In this document: positions 46,646-58,541 of the stretch, in pieces
Position numbering within the stretch: position 1 is the stretch's first letter
Layout of the letters: each line of letters opens with the position of its first letter
Assembly (NCBI GenBank): GCA_963920635.1
Contig: OY987303.1
Span: 55,365,223-55,429,222 of the forward strand
DNA length: 64,000 nt
DNA from: Pseudeuparius sepicola
Lineage: Eukaryota; Arthropoda; Insecta; Coleoptera; Anthribidae
Direction of reading: 5' to 3'
The notes under the pieces: model-generated
What the model was told of the DNA's origin: nothing
The model's input: the letters and a program-made list of their open reading frames with translations, nothing else
The model's database searches: none
Position numbers and translations under genes: made by a program

Positions 46646-46965
46646 TAGTAATTATATATTTTTCCTGCGCCCTCCTACGTATAAGCAGCGTCCAGTATTC
46701 TCTAGACTTTGGTATAAGTACACTTTACATACTCGCCAACATACCCGAAAGCGTATGTGAAATGTTTGGTTGGCTGGTTGCTAGCTGCGAAAGTGGTTGC
46801 TAGGTACAAAACGTATTGCCTAGCAACGCTGACGCAGCAAGGATCTTAAAACCATTAATAAATAATATATTATGTAACAAAATTGTCGTGACGCAATAGG
46901 CAAGCAGGCCTATAGACCCCAAAATAAATGGCCAAATTCGAACTCGAAAATTTTTGGTCTTTTAC

Positions 46966-47390
46966 ACCTCTCGTTTCACTTATCACTGTATGTATATAAT
47001 ATATATTATTTATATTATATAAGTAAAAAAAAACAAAAAAAATATTTTTCTAGAAAATATTAAAAAGCGCGTAATTAATTCCTAACGAATGTCGTACACC
47101 CTCGAAAACCTAAAAGAAAGAATTTTCCGTAATTTTCTTTTCTTTAATTCACTTTTATTATTTAAAAAATTTTCACATAATCTGTAGTTCATTTAAAATA
47201 TATACATGCGGTTTTTCCGCTTTTACGGGAAAACGATTGGGAATATCGAAATTTTTCATAGAAGCAATTTTATAGGAAATTTTGAACTACTTTCATTTGA
47301 AACTTTTTTTAAAAAAAATGCATCTTCTTTAGGATATTAGCAGTTTTTAGTCAAAAAACGCGAAAAATCGTATATATATATATATATATA
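46966..47390 (+). repeat. Direct repeat R1 of about 425 bp
   Basis: It is nearly identical to 47696-48120, from ACCTCTCGTTTCACTTATC to a terminal (TA)n run; differences are mainly A-run lengths. Its first bases are the right end of an older TA MITE that continues leftwards to about 46915, so R1 is the in-place copy. Confidence 0.9.
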
Positions 47391-47446
47391 CAAGAAAAGG
47401 TGATAATGGTCAAACACTCAAAGTTAACAAAAAGAAAAAACTAGTA

Positions 47447-47491
47447 ACCGCATACACGTGTTTCATGCTATTTGGCAATCATCAGTACGGT
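47447..47491 (-). ncRNA. Hammerhead-ribozyme-like core (type I arrangement)
   Basis: Read on the minus strand from 47491: stem I strand ACCGUA, core CUGAUGA (47485-47479), stem II UUGCCAAAUAGCAU, core GAAA (47464-47461), palindromic stem III CACGUG, then UA and the closing stem I strand UGCGGU. Stem I pairs over 6 bp including one G-U. Stem III would be minimal, as in the short-stem hammerheads of Penelope-like elements and retrozymes. Weak point: stem II has only three pairs after a U-U mismatch where G-C is usual, so it may be a decayed copy. Cleavage would fall after 47453. Confidence 0.6.
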
Positions 47492-47635
47492 GTAACATCA
47501 ACCAAATCAAAAGATAGGCATGATTTGGGAAGCAACAAATGAAGTCCAGGCAGAAGCCAACAGCACATTTGCAGCTTCAGTCAGCACATCCACCTTTTCT
47601 TGTAATTATTACATTTACACTCGCTAATCTTACAT

Positions 47636-47640
<5 letters not shown>

Positions 47641-47695
<55 letters not shown>
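47641..47695 (+). repeat. (TA)n microsatellite
   Basis: About 27 TA dinucleotides, directly before the second direct repeat. Similar shorter runs end both direct repeats. Confidence 0.95.
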
Positions 47696-47699
<4 letters not shown>

Positions 47700-48120
47700 C
47701 TCGTTTCACTTATCACTGTATATATATAATATATATTATTTATATTATATAAGTAAAAAAACAAAAAAATATTTTTCTAGAAAATATTAAAAAGCGCGTA
47801 ATTAATTCCTAACGAATGTCGTACACCCTCGAAAACCTAAAAGAAAGAATTTTCCGTAATTTTCTTTTCTTTAATTCACTTTTATTATTTAAAAAATTTT
47901 CACATAATCTGTAGTTCATTTAAAATATATACATGCGGTTTTTCCGCTTTTACGGGAAAACGATTGGGAATATCGAAATTTTTCATAGAAGCAATTTTAT
48001 AGGAAATTTTGAACTACTTTCATTTGAAACTTTTTTTTAAAAAAATGCATCTTCTTTAGGATATTAGCAGTTTTTAGTCAAAAAACGCGAAAAATCGTAT
48101 ATATATATATATATATATAT
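47696..48120 (+). repeat. Direct repeat R2 of about 425 bp
   Basis: The second copy of 46966-47390, offset 730 bp. The segment between them (47391-47695) is unique in the window and holds the hammerhead-like core and the microsatellite. Confidence 0.9.
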
Positions 48121-48309
48121 CTCAAAACGCTGTACCTATGATGCTGGTGGTAGCGTGTGTAACATATGTTTTCTGACCTCAAAACCTACACTTTTCTATA
48201 AAAAAGTCTGAGAGAGAAAAAGTTCGCTCATTTTTTCCCTATTTTCCTGGAGTATTCACCTGTTAGTATGTATGTTACGGCTAATACGAGAAATTAGCTA
48301 ATTCGCGAT

Positions 48310-48990
48310 TTAGCCGCCATACACCTTTAGTTCCGGTGACAATGCAATATGCAATACTCAAAATTGTAATACTTTCAAAATGGCCGCCGCTCCAAGATGG
48401 CGGATGATGTATTTTTTGTCAACCCTTTTAATATGGGTAGCAAATGAAAGGGCTTGAAAAGTAGAAAAAGATAAAGTTAGTGACATCACAGTAAATTCAA
48501 TATGGGTATCAAATGAAAGGGCTCGACGAGTAGAAAACAATAAGGTGAATGACTTCATACGTAATCCAATATGGCGGCCGCCCCAAGATGGCGGACTAAA
48601 TTTCTTTACTACCTGACATGGGAATCAAATAGGTACTAAAAAGCACAAAATAAAATTGAAAATAAAAAAACCTTTTTAAAAACAAGCTTTTATTTAAGCC
48701 ATATACTAAAACGAATAAAATAAGTTCAGGTTTTCGTTAAGCTAATTCAATTCCAAATTGCGACAAGTTTTTGCAAATTGAAAAAATTGTCGCGCGAATT
48801 GTAAAAAAAAATGCATACTTTGGCAAACAGGTACTTGCTTATCAACCAATCACTGTCCAATAAAATGAATTGGTACCTACTTTCATCAACATTTCGCGCG
48901 ACAAGCTTTTAATTATCTTAACGAAAACCTAAACTTATTTTATTCGTTTTAGCAAAAACTTGTTTTCAAAAAGGTTTTTTTTATTTTCCA
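48310..48990 (+). mobile_element. Repeat family X, copy 2
   Basis: It has two rather than four minisatellite units, then the intact pair of inverted arms (about 48650-48780 and 48885-48985), without the nested 617-bp repeat of copy 1. It serves as the empty-site reference. Confidence 0.75.
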
Positions 48991-50869
48991 TATTTTCTTA
49001 GAGGTATTACTCAATTCGAATAATACAAACATTCCCATTTAATGGGACTTGTATGTATATTGAACTTATTTTGCATATTTTTAAATTTCATGGACTTTCT
49101 GTCTTTTTGTGTCCTCTATGGTGCTCCACCAAAACCATTGCCCCCAATCAACTAGCACACAGGGGGTTACCTTTTTTCGTACAGTGTATAATTACTTAAT
49201 TATCGTGTAATCTATCTTCATTAAACGATTACATACTTTAGAGTAGAAGATATTTATTGCTACTGTTTTTGCGCCTCTAAAAGTACGAGGGCTTTTATTA
49301 TTTAGCATTGCCGGGTAGTTATTTGAAATTAACCTTCTTTTTCTAAGCGTAATTCGCCCTGCTTCCTCTCTTTTAATGGTTCATACAATGAAGCTGAAAA
49401 TTTTATATTTGAGATAAGTTGGTATGTACCACGAGAACATTTCTGATGCGATAACTAGGACTATTGTATTCCAATCGTAAGCAAAATCGATATATATAGA
49501 AACATGTATCAATCATAAAACTTCTTTAAATGAAATTTTTACGGACCGTAGTAATATGCACAAAGGACAGCAGCTCGAGTGTCGAGTGTCTCTAATGAGA
49601 CAGTTTTCCGCAAATTGTTTATTAAATTAATTTAGGTACATTTATCTCTAAAATATTATAGAAGAAAATCTAAATCTAGGTACCTAAATGTAGCGAGACT
49701 TTTGAATGATACTCTAGAAGCTATTATGGAGAATACCTACACATCGCAATCAAAGTTATGATTAAGAGGAACGTAATTTTCATTAAGAACAAACCCGTAA
49801 CATTTATAATTTCGAATGTAAATGCAAAAGCGGACCGTTCGCGTAAAAATATTTTTACGCAGAAGGCGTATGTCGTACTGTTTCTTATAGGTCGCATAGC
49901 TTTGCCGTTTCAAATGTTAATGTCACTTATATGGTGAAAAATGGCGAAAAAATACGCCAACAACGAGTAATAAAGCTGCTGGCAGTCGTGTAGAAAGCGC
50001 GTCTAGAATTTGTTCCACTTATATTGTTGTGCAACGGAGTTAGAGACAAATTTGCGGCATCAAAAATATTTCTGCGATATATATATATATAGGTACCGAG
50101 ATGATTTTTCGCGAGCGAACATCGTAATTTCTCGTTTGTATCTCTATACTCGGAAATATCGCTGTCTTCGGCCATAAAAATAAACCGGAGGATCTCGGAA
50201 CACATGACAGAGATAGCGATCTCTATATCGACGCAAGAAGCGAAGCTGGAAAGAACAAAACTGTGCAAACCTCGACTTGACATTCACATCTAGCTTTGAC
50301 GAAATAAAACCCTTCGTAGGTACTTGTCTACAACTTATGAAGTCTTGCTTGATTTAGCAGTTGCCTACATTATATTAGAGTACCTATACAGATCAGAGAT
50401 ATGGAAGTGGGGAGAATGATATTTTTGAAACGGTATGAGCTACAAGGTTTGTTAAATTAGACAAAAGTTGCGCATTTTGATGTGTTTCAAGAATCTGTAA
50501 AGAAATTTTACATAGCTCACGTGGTTACTAAAATAACCTGAAAAAACTGAAAACTTCCACTTCTTTATTTTGTCCGTAACTTTTTTAATATCACAAGGAA
50601 TTGAATGAAATTTGGTGGAATTACGTAATTAGGTACGGGATTTCGAATGCACTATTCAGAAAAATTCTCTGCCTACTGGATCTTTAGGTGTTCATAACCA
50701 AATTTCGATTTTCTTATGGCGGCCATATTGGATTTTACCACCATTGGATAGAGCAAAAAATTACGAATACAACCATGTATCACAACACCTAATTAAACCC
50801 ACTTAAATGTCAAATTTCTAATATTTTAAATATTTTGAAGCCAGGCAGTAGGCCATGATACCGAAAACA
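48991..50869. other. Long stretch without a recognised gene
   Basis: Mostly single-copy. The 118-residue minus-strand frame at 49927-50283 includes a translated TA repeat (YIYIYR) and no domain, so it is not called. A short (TA)n lies near 50078. Confidence 0.4.
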
Positions 50870-51366
50870 ATTGTTTATGCAAATTGAAAAGCTTAACGCG
50901 CGAAATGTTGATGAAAGCAGGTACCAATTAATTTTATTGGGGATAGTGATTGGTTGATAAGCAAGTCCCTATTTCCCAAAGTATGCATTTTTTTCTTTAC
51001 AAGTCGCGCGAAGAGCCTTTCAATTTGCAAAAACTTGTCGCAATTTGGAATTCAATTATCTTAACGAAAACCTAAACTTATTTTATTCGTTTTGGTACAT
51101 GGCTTAAATAAAAGCTTGTTTTTAAAAAGGTTTTTCTTTACTTTCAATTTTATTTTGTGCTTTTTAGTAGGTACCTTTGAATCCTTTGATTCCCATGTCA
51201 GGAGGGTGGTAAATAAATTTAGTCCGCCATCTTGAGGCGGCTGCCATATTGGATTTCGAATGAAGTCATTCACCTTATTGCTTTCTACCCGTCGAGCCCT
51301 TTCATTTGATACCCATGTTGGGTATCAAATACAGTGTGTCCCAATTTGATACTGGACACCTCTTAA

Positions 51367-54300
51367 GAGGCTACGATACTTATGAAATCCGCCCAAAGTG
51401 CCCGACTCAATTCAGGACAAACGTCGCTCGATTAGATATGCCTATCCTTTTCCTTCCTCTAGTCCCCACGACTCCCCACTCCAGCCTGCCCCTTCATAGT
51501 GCTACGATTGAGGGGCAGGCCGGCCGTGGGTACTACACTGAGAAAAATCTGTCACTTTGTAAAAAAACCCTGTTTAATTCAATATGAGATATTATTCCTC
51601 AAACTCAAGCAGAAGCTTTTTTGTAACTAACAATAATCAATTCAATTACAATTGATATTGAATTCTAATGAATAATTTAAATGTAATATTTTATTTCAAT
51701 AAATAGCGTGTTCTGGAATTGAGTCTATAATACTTCTTTTCTAAGCACATTATTTTGTCAGAACAACATAACGTTTCATGGTGTTGAATTAAATAGGGAT
51801 ACATTTAACTGTTCATTATACTGAAATTACAACTATTGTCACTGAATTTTTGCTGGATTTGTAATACTTAATTGTGGGTACTAATATCAATTATAGCCAT
51901 TCACTTGCAGTGTTCATTATGACTACGAACGATATAGAGTGTAGGGTTGATTCAAAACCTTTAATTTGCGATCACTGTGTGCACTCCTAAGTTAACCCCC
52001 GGTTAACCCTGAAAAAAATCAGCTTGTTTTAAAGAATTTTTTTTTACCCTTATAAAGCACGTTAGATAGTGGTGATCTTTTACCTATATCTCGTGAAGTA
52101 TTGAAGTTAAAAAAAAAACTTCATGAGGGAAAGTTGTAGAGAACGTAATAATGTATACATAAGAAGAAAAAAAATTGTACACATGAGAAGAAAAAAAATT
52201 GCAAAAAAATGTTTGCAAAACCACTCCTATTGCGGGGTTCGTAACACGACTTCGACGGTGATTTTTTGGGGTTATACTCAGGACGCTACCCACAACCAAC
52301 CCTGAAAATATCTACCTGTTAAGAATCATTTTTTTTTCTACCTCCATAAAAAAATGACAATTTGCTTGGACTATGATTACTTACATTGATGAATATAAAA
52401 GTTGCAATTAAGTTATTTTGTTCATCCAATGAATTATAATGTTTTTTCAGTTGCTTCTGGGGTACGCTTATATAGTTTGGAGTAGTCTGAGGGTGAGAAT
52501 TATTATTATTCAAATAAAATAAATTTAATTGTTTAAATAAAACATAAGATATTTTAAAACCGAGGTTATGCTTTCATTGTAGTATGCCAATTTTAGTATC
52601 GAAGTGACAATACGTCTTCTTAACGGAAATTCAAACTATTTTAAACTTATTGGTTCATCTGCAATTACGTCAAAAGTATAGATTATATTGTTGGGACCAC
52701 ATGGATTTGCTTGTATATTTAAAGTAGGTAATGGAAAAGTGACTATATACACGAACTCACTAAAATCACGACAGTCTTTTTTTCCTGTGTAGACGTGTAG
52801 ATAATATGAAATAATAACTCGTGCCGGCCGCCGCCGACGGCCGCCGGGGTCACACGAGTCTCGCCGATGCCGACGAAGAAGCGCGAATATATATTTAAAA
52901 AACGGCGGTGGCCTGTTTGCTTTATTGCAAAAATGATATTTTTCAGGGCGTTCACTTTTCGTTGGCAACAGACTGCATAGCTTTTTGGCGTCGAAGCAAT
53001 TTTACTATTATTTTTCATATCAGCAAAGGTGCATGCTATGAAGGGTTCGTGTATAAAAAAAACTTCTGTAATTGCTCAATTATAAAATCTAAATTAACGA
53101 TTCGATTACCGAATTCTTCTTGAACCACATTAGGGTCAGTTGAACATCTATTAATGTTTGATTGGATAATTGTTCTGCATAATAGTGTTGCTACGACTAA
53201 AAAAGTGCGTCTAAAGTCTACTTCTTCAAAATGTTTTATATAACTAGTAGGTATTCCATATTTACATTTGTGTAATAATAAATAAATCTAACTAAAAACT
53301 TTCTACACTGTAAGAGTTCACTTTAGAGGGATTAGAGTGAATAGGCCATATTATATCACAACGGTTTCGTTAATCTATAAAATTACATCCTCAAGGACTA
53401 ATTTATAGAGTTACGAAACTGGTCTCCCTTTTTAAATAAAGTAATAGTTGTGAGATAATAGGAGCTATTAATTTCTAATCCCTTGTAAATGTTCCATTCA
53501 AAGCCCTGTTTTTCCCAGAAAGTTTGTTTCCCAAACCCTATGCACCTGCAGTACTACTTATACCTAAATCCGAATAAGTGTGCAAAATGCAAAATATGTA
53601 GGGTACCCCTCTCTCAAATTCTGGAAACCATATTAGGTACCTACGGGAATAAAAGCACTCAAGCCCACAAATTACTCCTATTGGTTTCACTACATGTGAC
53701 TGTTGTGACATCATTATCAAACATTATAGGTATTCTTGCCCTGACTGCGGTTCAGTTTCAGAACCTTATTCTGACAAATCTGAATTATCGAACATCCTAG
53801 AAAATGTATTAAAATGTCATAAATTCGACAGACTGGAACAATAAAATGTACTATTTTTATTTTGCCCGATTTTCAACTCCAATGACTTTCGAACAATCTT
53901 CTAACGAAGAAGTTTCTAAAACTGACTGGATGTCAGAATTATTATCGTTCCCTCTGGAAAGTATATAAATTAGCTTTTATCATGCAGCGATTTACATAGG
54001 AATTCGTTTTCAAAAAATGCTTCACATGACCCATTTATTTGGCAAAATTATTACTTGTACCTATCACATTTTTAAAGTAAAAATCAAGCGCACAATTTGG
54101 TCTAGAATTTAAATTTACTCTTTTTGCACGACCAGGCCATTTTATGCCCTAGGGATTAAACCATTTTACACAAAAGCAAAAAGTAGGTACTTTGTGAATA
54201 ATAATTATTTATTTTCTAAAATTTATTTGTGGCGCAATGGATTAATAATTATTTATTTATAATTCCTGGAGGAATAATAACAATGAGTATTATTATATGC

Positions 54301-54954
54301 CAGTCGACATACATAATGTCGCGGTAGAAAATATTTTCTTCGGGTACTCGGAAATATAAATATTTGCTAACATACTAACATTCAAAACAAGCGAAACACA
54401 AATAAGGGAGACTGAGACTAATAAAATGAAAAATGAACCATCTGATATCGATTGAAAGTTCCCCTGACGTGGTTTCCGAGCCCGGTGAGGTACGCCGAAG
54501 TAGGGGGAAGTAGGGGAACCACGAGTTCCAGCGAACGCCCGCCCGCCCGCCTATCTCCGTACGTCTAATTCCTGCTCGAATGGCCAATTCACGGATCATT
54601 TTATTGCCGGGCAATGGGTTCGTAGTTTTCAAATCATAGCCAAACGAAGAAACGTATCGACTTGAAAGTAGTCTTAAAATAATGTTATAGAATGCCTCAA
54701 TCGTCGTTGTGTCCTTCGAATTATTTTTGAGCGGTGGAAATACTCGAAATTCTTAACCGAATATAGTCGAATTTCGGGTTTGTTTGGCATTTTTTTTCAC
54801 AGTGTCGCATTAGTCCTGCACAGTTCGTGATACACAACGACGATTCTTCGTAGTTTTATCTAAGCCACAAAAAAAAATCAAGTGAAAATATTAAGAAATG
54901 CAAGTAGGAGATGTAAACTACGAAACCCTTGAAAATGGGGGGTATCGTAGCGCC
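51367..54954. mobile_element. 3.6-kb TTAA-flanked element, piggyBac-like target
   Basis: TTAA at 51363-51366 and 54955-54958 brackets inverted ends GAGGCTACGATAC / GTATCGTAGCGCC (11 of 13 match). TTAA duplication is the hallmark of piggyBac-type transposition. No piggyBac transposase is recognisable on either strand. The content is non-repetitive and includes GC-rich patches (about 52825-52910 and 54475-54560) and small frames, so it may be a non-autonomous element carrying captured DNA. Confidence 0.65.
53653..53842 (+). other. Possible exon with a Cys-rich ribbon in the TTAA element
   Basis: After an in-frame stop at 53650-53652 a frame reads KHSSPQITPIGFTTCDCCDI, then IIKHYRYSCPDCGSVSEPY, and continues acidic and polar to a stop near 53842. 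The CDCC and CPDC pairs, about 14 residues apart, look like a zinc ribbon, and codon use is less AT-driven than in chance frames. There is no family match from memory and no upstream continuation. Low confidence. Confidence 0.25.
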
Positions 54955-55985
54955 TTAAATATATGAAGGGCAAGGAAAACAAATGGTCTCTATTTTTTTA
55001 TTGGCAGTACCAAGGGAGAGTATCTCATAGGCGCTGGTATTTGGATGGGGTAATTATTGATGATTTTTTAAAATAGCAAATTTTCAAGAAACCTCATTAT
55101 GGATTTTTACGACGAAATGTTATTAAGAAAACTTGTTCAGAATGAAACACTGGATGTATTCACAAAATTTAAAAAGGCTAGGCCTGCTTTGATTTTTAGA
55201 TTTATCTCCCACTTTTTTCTTAGAAAAGTGTCCTTTCTGGAGCTTTCACGTAAAAATTTTTTCACGAGGATCAAGTTTCCTTAATAATATTTTGACGTGA
55301 AAGCTCCAGAAAGGACACATTTCTAAGAAAAAAGTTGGTGAAAAGGGCGAAAAAGCTAAAAATCAAAGTAGGCCTATACTTTCGAAATTTTGTAATTCTA
55401 CTCAGTATTTCATTCTGAACAAGTTTTCTTAATAACATTTTGTCGTAAAAAAATCCCTAATAGGGTTTCTTGAAAATTAGCTATTTTAAAGAATCATAAC
55501 AGGCCATGAAATAATTACCCCATCCAAATACCACCCGCCTATGAGATACTCTCCCTTGGGACTACCAATAAAAAAATAGAGACCATTTGTTTTCCATGTC
55601 CTTCATAGAGTTCTGAGGTGTCCAGTATCAAATTGGGACACACTGTAGGTAATGCGCCATCTTGGAGCGGCGGCCATATTGAATTTAGTGTGATGTTACT
55701 AACTTTATCGTTTTCTACTCTTCAAGCCCTTGAATTTAATGTGATGTCACAAACTTTATCGCTTTCTACTTTTCAAGCCCTTTCATTTGATGCCCATATT
55801 GACAAAAAATACATCATCCGCCATCTTGGAGCGGCGGCCATTTTGAAAGTATTACAATATTGAGTACTTATTGCATATTGTATTGTCACCGGAACTAAAG
55901 GTGTATGCAAAATTTCAGCTCAATCGGATGTCAGGAAGTGGTTCTAATTCAGCTTGCAAAATTGGACCCACACATACAGGGTAAG

Positions 55986-56682
55986 TTAAATAAAAGCTTG
56001 TAATTAGGCTGCGCACTAGTCTAAGCACCTTTTCCTCACCCCTCCATATCTCTGGTACAGAGTGTCTACTGTCTACGTCACCTTTACTTATATCCTTTTT
56101 TTATTTTTGTGATAGAAAAAAGTATTAGGTAGAAGTTTGTAGGAAATTCTATAAAAGTTTCTGTAATAGTAAGAAATATTATACAGGGTGTAAAGTGTAA
56201 TCCTTATGTTATTACGAGACTATCGAATGTTCTGAATTATCTTGCTAGAGATTTTTTAAACATTATTCTACGCGTACTTTTTAATAATCAAAGCAACATA
56301 TTCCGGGCTTGTCCGTTGACCAGAGCTGGTTTCGGCACAACAGGAGGTCGATTCTATGACCCGAGTTTCGTCGCTGCGTCTCTTTTCCCGCGTTCGACCC
56401 GTCTCCCTCTTCACAAATAAAAGCTTATAGGCAATTAGACATACCTGAGAACGTAGGCCGAAAAATGTTTTGTTGTTTCTGATAATCATCGATGTGAGGG
56501 GCCTGTTCTTTTAGATTTTTTTTTTGTTCACGGACCGACAGAGACAGTTCGCTTCTTTGATCTCATCGGCAGATTTTTGAGATAAAAATGAGGCGATAGG
56601 CGAAAAAATTGTCGCGGGTGAATGTACTGTAAAGCGAGAGAGGATCTAAAACTCATGGACAAAATTCTGAATATGCTTAGAG
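55986..56682. other. Stretch without a recognised gene
   Basis: It contains a lone transposon-end phrase, TACAGGGTGTAAAG, near 56182. A 73-residue minus-strand frame at 56268-56489 has no domain. Confidence 0.4.
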
Positions 56683-57182
56683 CACGGGCGTAGCCAAGGG
56701 GGGGTTTCGGGGGTTCAACCCCCCCCCCCCCCGAAATAAGCAAAATATTACCTAAAAATACGAGGAGTGAAGAGTTAAATTATTATTACGTTTGAATATA
56801 TGTAGTAATAGTAGCGCCTAGCGCCATCTTTTGATGGGAGGCAGACGCAGTTGCAGCCGAACTATTTTGTATTGTAGGGACACTTTGCGTTGTTTCTCGA
56901 TTATTCGCCACGCCCCTCGGTCGAAATGAGCGGAACTTTGTGGAAGTTCGTGGAAGTTTCTGGACGGCTACTGGGCTGCTATACATATAAGCGGCGCCGC
57001 GGCGCGTGACCGCGCTTACGGCAGTATTGTTCCATGCGAACTCGAAGCGAATAAAAGTGAAAAGTGGTGAACGAATAGTGAAGAAAATTAAGTGTACCAT
57101 GTAAGTGAGTAATTATTTTAGTGCACTGTTATTCGATGACCTTGTTAAGGATAGATACGTGAATCATTATTACTGTCGAAAA

Positions 57183-57350
57183 ATGGAGGGGAAAAAAGGG
57201 AAGGGTGATAAACCTAAAGGTATGGACTACTGGAAAGAGTGGTGTAGTCAAGGTCAAGGGGTTTCTAATAAAGAAACTAATTTGGATTTAGCTATCAAAG
57301 CTTCAGCTACCTTGCATGCTGATAAGAAGACTGCCTACCCCGAAGTCTAG
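57183..57350 (+). pseudogene. N-terminal fragment of the hAT protein
   Basis: The ATG at 57183 opens MEGKKGKGDKPKGMDYWKEW and stops after 55 residues. The basic start and position inside the hAT ends suggest it is the beginning of the transposase reading frame, now joined to nothing. A longer reading back to 57105 exists, but the internal Met has the better context. Confidence 0.5.
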
Positions 57351-57364
57351 TTTGGAATGCCTAG

Positions 57365-57619
57365 ATATGTGCGATAAAAACCTTTATCCTATATAATATT
57401 TACACATTACTACAAATCTTCGCTACCATTCCTGTATCCACTGCTACCCCAGAAAGGTCTTTCTCGAGCCTAAGGAGACTGAAAAACTATTTACGAAACA
57501 CTACAAGTGAAAACAGACTTAATGGTTTGGCTCTAATGAACATTCACTATGGAACAGAAATTCATGCAGATGAAGTAGTGGATATATTTAAAAGAAAAAG
57601 CCGAAGATTTCTTCTTTAA
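57365..57619 (+). pseudogene. hAT transposase C-terminal dimerisation domain
   Basis: The frame reads IFATIPVSTATPERSFSSLR, then RLKNYLRNTT.ENRLNGLALMNIHYG, ending RRFLL stop at 57617-57619. The PVSTATPERSFS...RL.GLAL..IH pattern is the hAT-family dimerisation signature. It has no start codon of its own in a sensible place, and the catalytic domain that should precede it is deleted. Confidence 0.85.
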
Positions 57620-57817
57620 TGGTTTTAGATTTAGCGCAGAGGACCGAAGTTAATTTATCCATTTCATTTAAAGTTAAGAACTTTATAAATATGTCGTAGT
57701 TTTTCGGATGAATATATAGATATTAAATTTCATGTAAGTATATTTTTGTTGTTTTATTTACTTCTCAAACTAACCCCCCCCCCAAAACTAAATCCTGGCT
57801 ACGCCCGTGGCTTAGAG

Positions 57818-58224
57818 GATGTAATAAAAGAAACATTCAAAAAAAGTAAAAAAGGTCCAAATGTTTATAACTTAGTGACAAATAAATGAACTTCTTTTGG
57901 GTCCGAATATGCTCAAAACTATAAAAGGGTTAGGTAGTCTAAAGTTAGAAAGGCATTCTCAACAGCATTTTATGGAGGCAAACAATCAGAATAAATTATT
58001 TTGCTTCTTCATTACAGTGTTTTAACGACTCCCACATGACGAATTGGTCGCACCAACCAGTAAACGTGTAGAAGAAAATTATTATTATTATGTAGGAGAA
58101 AAAAGGGAAAATAAAAAATGAAACAGAAATATTATTTTTTAAACGCATTTTATGTAAGATCTCGAACTCAAGAATTTACAAAAAATCCTGTACAGGGACA
58201 TGAAAAGGAAAAAAATATATTATA
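57818..58224. other. Stretch without a recognised gene
   Basis: Nothing recognised. Confidence 0.4.
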
Positions 58225-58539
58225 CAGGGTGATTCAGTCATGATGTAAAAAAATTTAACCACAGTGGGAGAGAACAAAAGAAAATGCGAAAGAATTTTTT
58301 TCTCGAAGTGGGGCAAATGAACGTTAATACCCGAGCAACTTGACCATTGAGGTAGTATGGGGGGGGCGCCATAACATTACTTTGTCGCATATAGCAAACG
58401 GGTTCAGGGGGTGTGGCTAAGTCTGTGATCAATATGGCTGACACGCCAGGGTCTGATTAAACAGTATTCCTAGTAAAATTATAAAAAACCTACGAAATAA
58501 AATATGGGGTTATTTTGAATCGAAGGAAGAAACACCCTG
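58225..58539. mobile_element. Small element with CAGGGTGATTCAG ends
   Basis: It starts CAGGGTGATTCAGTCATGAT after TA and ends ACACCCTG before TA (58540-58541). The ends are only partly inverted. A fragment of the left end is at about 34478. Non-coding. Confidence 0.6.
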
Positions 58540-58541
58540 TA

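Larger units (their letters stand above)
51332..55645. mobile_element. Foldback MITE sharing mariner-type ends, copy 2, interrupted
   Basis: It starts CAGTGTGTCCCAATTTG, ends with the inverse at 55645, and has TA on both sides (51330-51331 and 55646-55647). Removing the TTAA element leaves about 722 bp that matches 26405-27115 (711 bp). Confidence 0.88.
50870..55985 (-). mobile_element. Repeat family X, copy 3, split by a nest
   Basis: Left part 50870-51331 and right part 55646-55985 are in inverse orientation to copy 1. The break is at GGGTATCAAA|TA|GGTAAT; the unbroken sequence is present in inverse at about 19692-19718. The interruption is the MITE at 51332-55645. Confidence 0.85.
56683..57809 (+). 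mobile_element. hAT transposon, internally deleted, with perfect 8-bp duplication
   Basis: GCTTAGAG lies at 56675-56682 and again at 57810-57817. The ends are CACGGGCGTAGCCA and TGGCTACGCCCGTG, each followed inward by C/G homopolymers. It carries a promoter-like TATAAGCGGCG region at about 56986, a short N-terminal frame and a hAT dimerisation domain. The catalytic centre is missing, so it is non-autonomous. The perfect duplication suggests a fairly recent insertion. Confidence 0.92.

Noticed and set aside
47539..47790. 83-residue plus-strand frame
   Set aside because: Mostly a translation of the (TA)n microsatellite.
46966..48120. Classical LTR retrotransposon
   Set aside because: The direct repeats lack TG...CA ends, there is no primer-binding site or coding between them, and the left repeat is continuous with an older MITE end.
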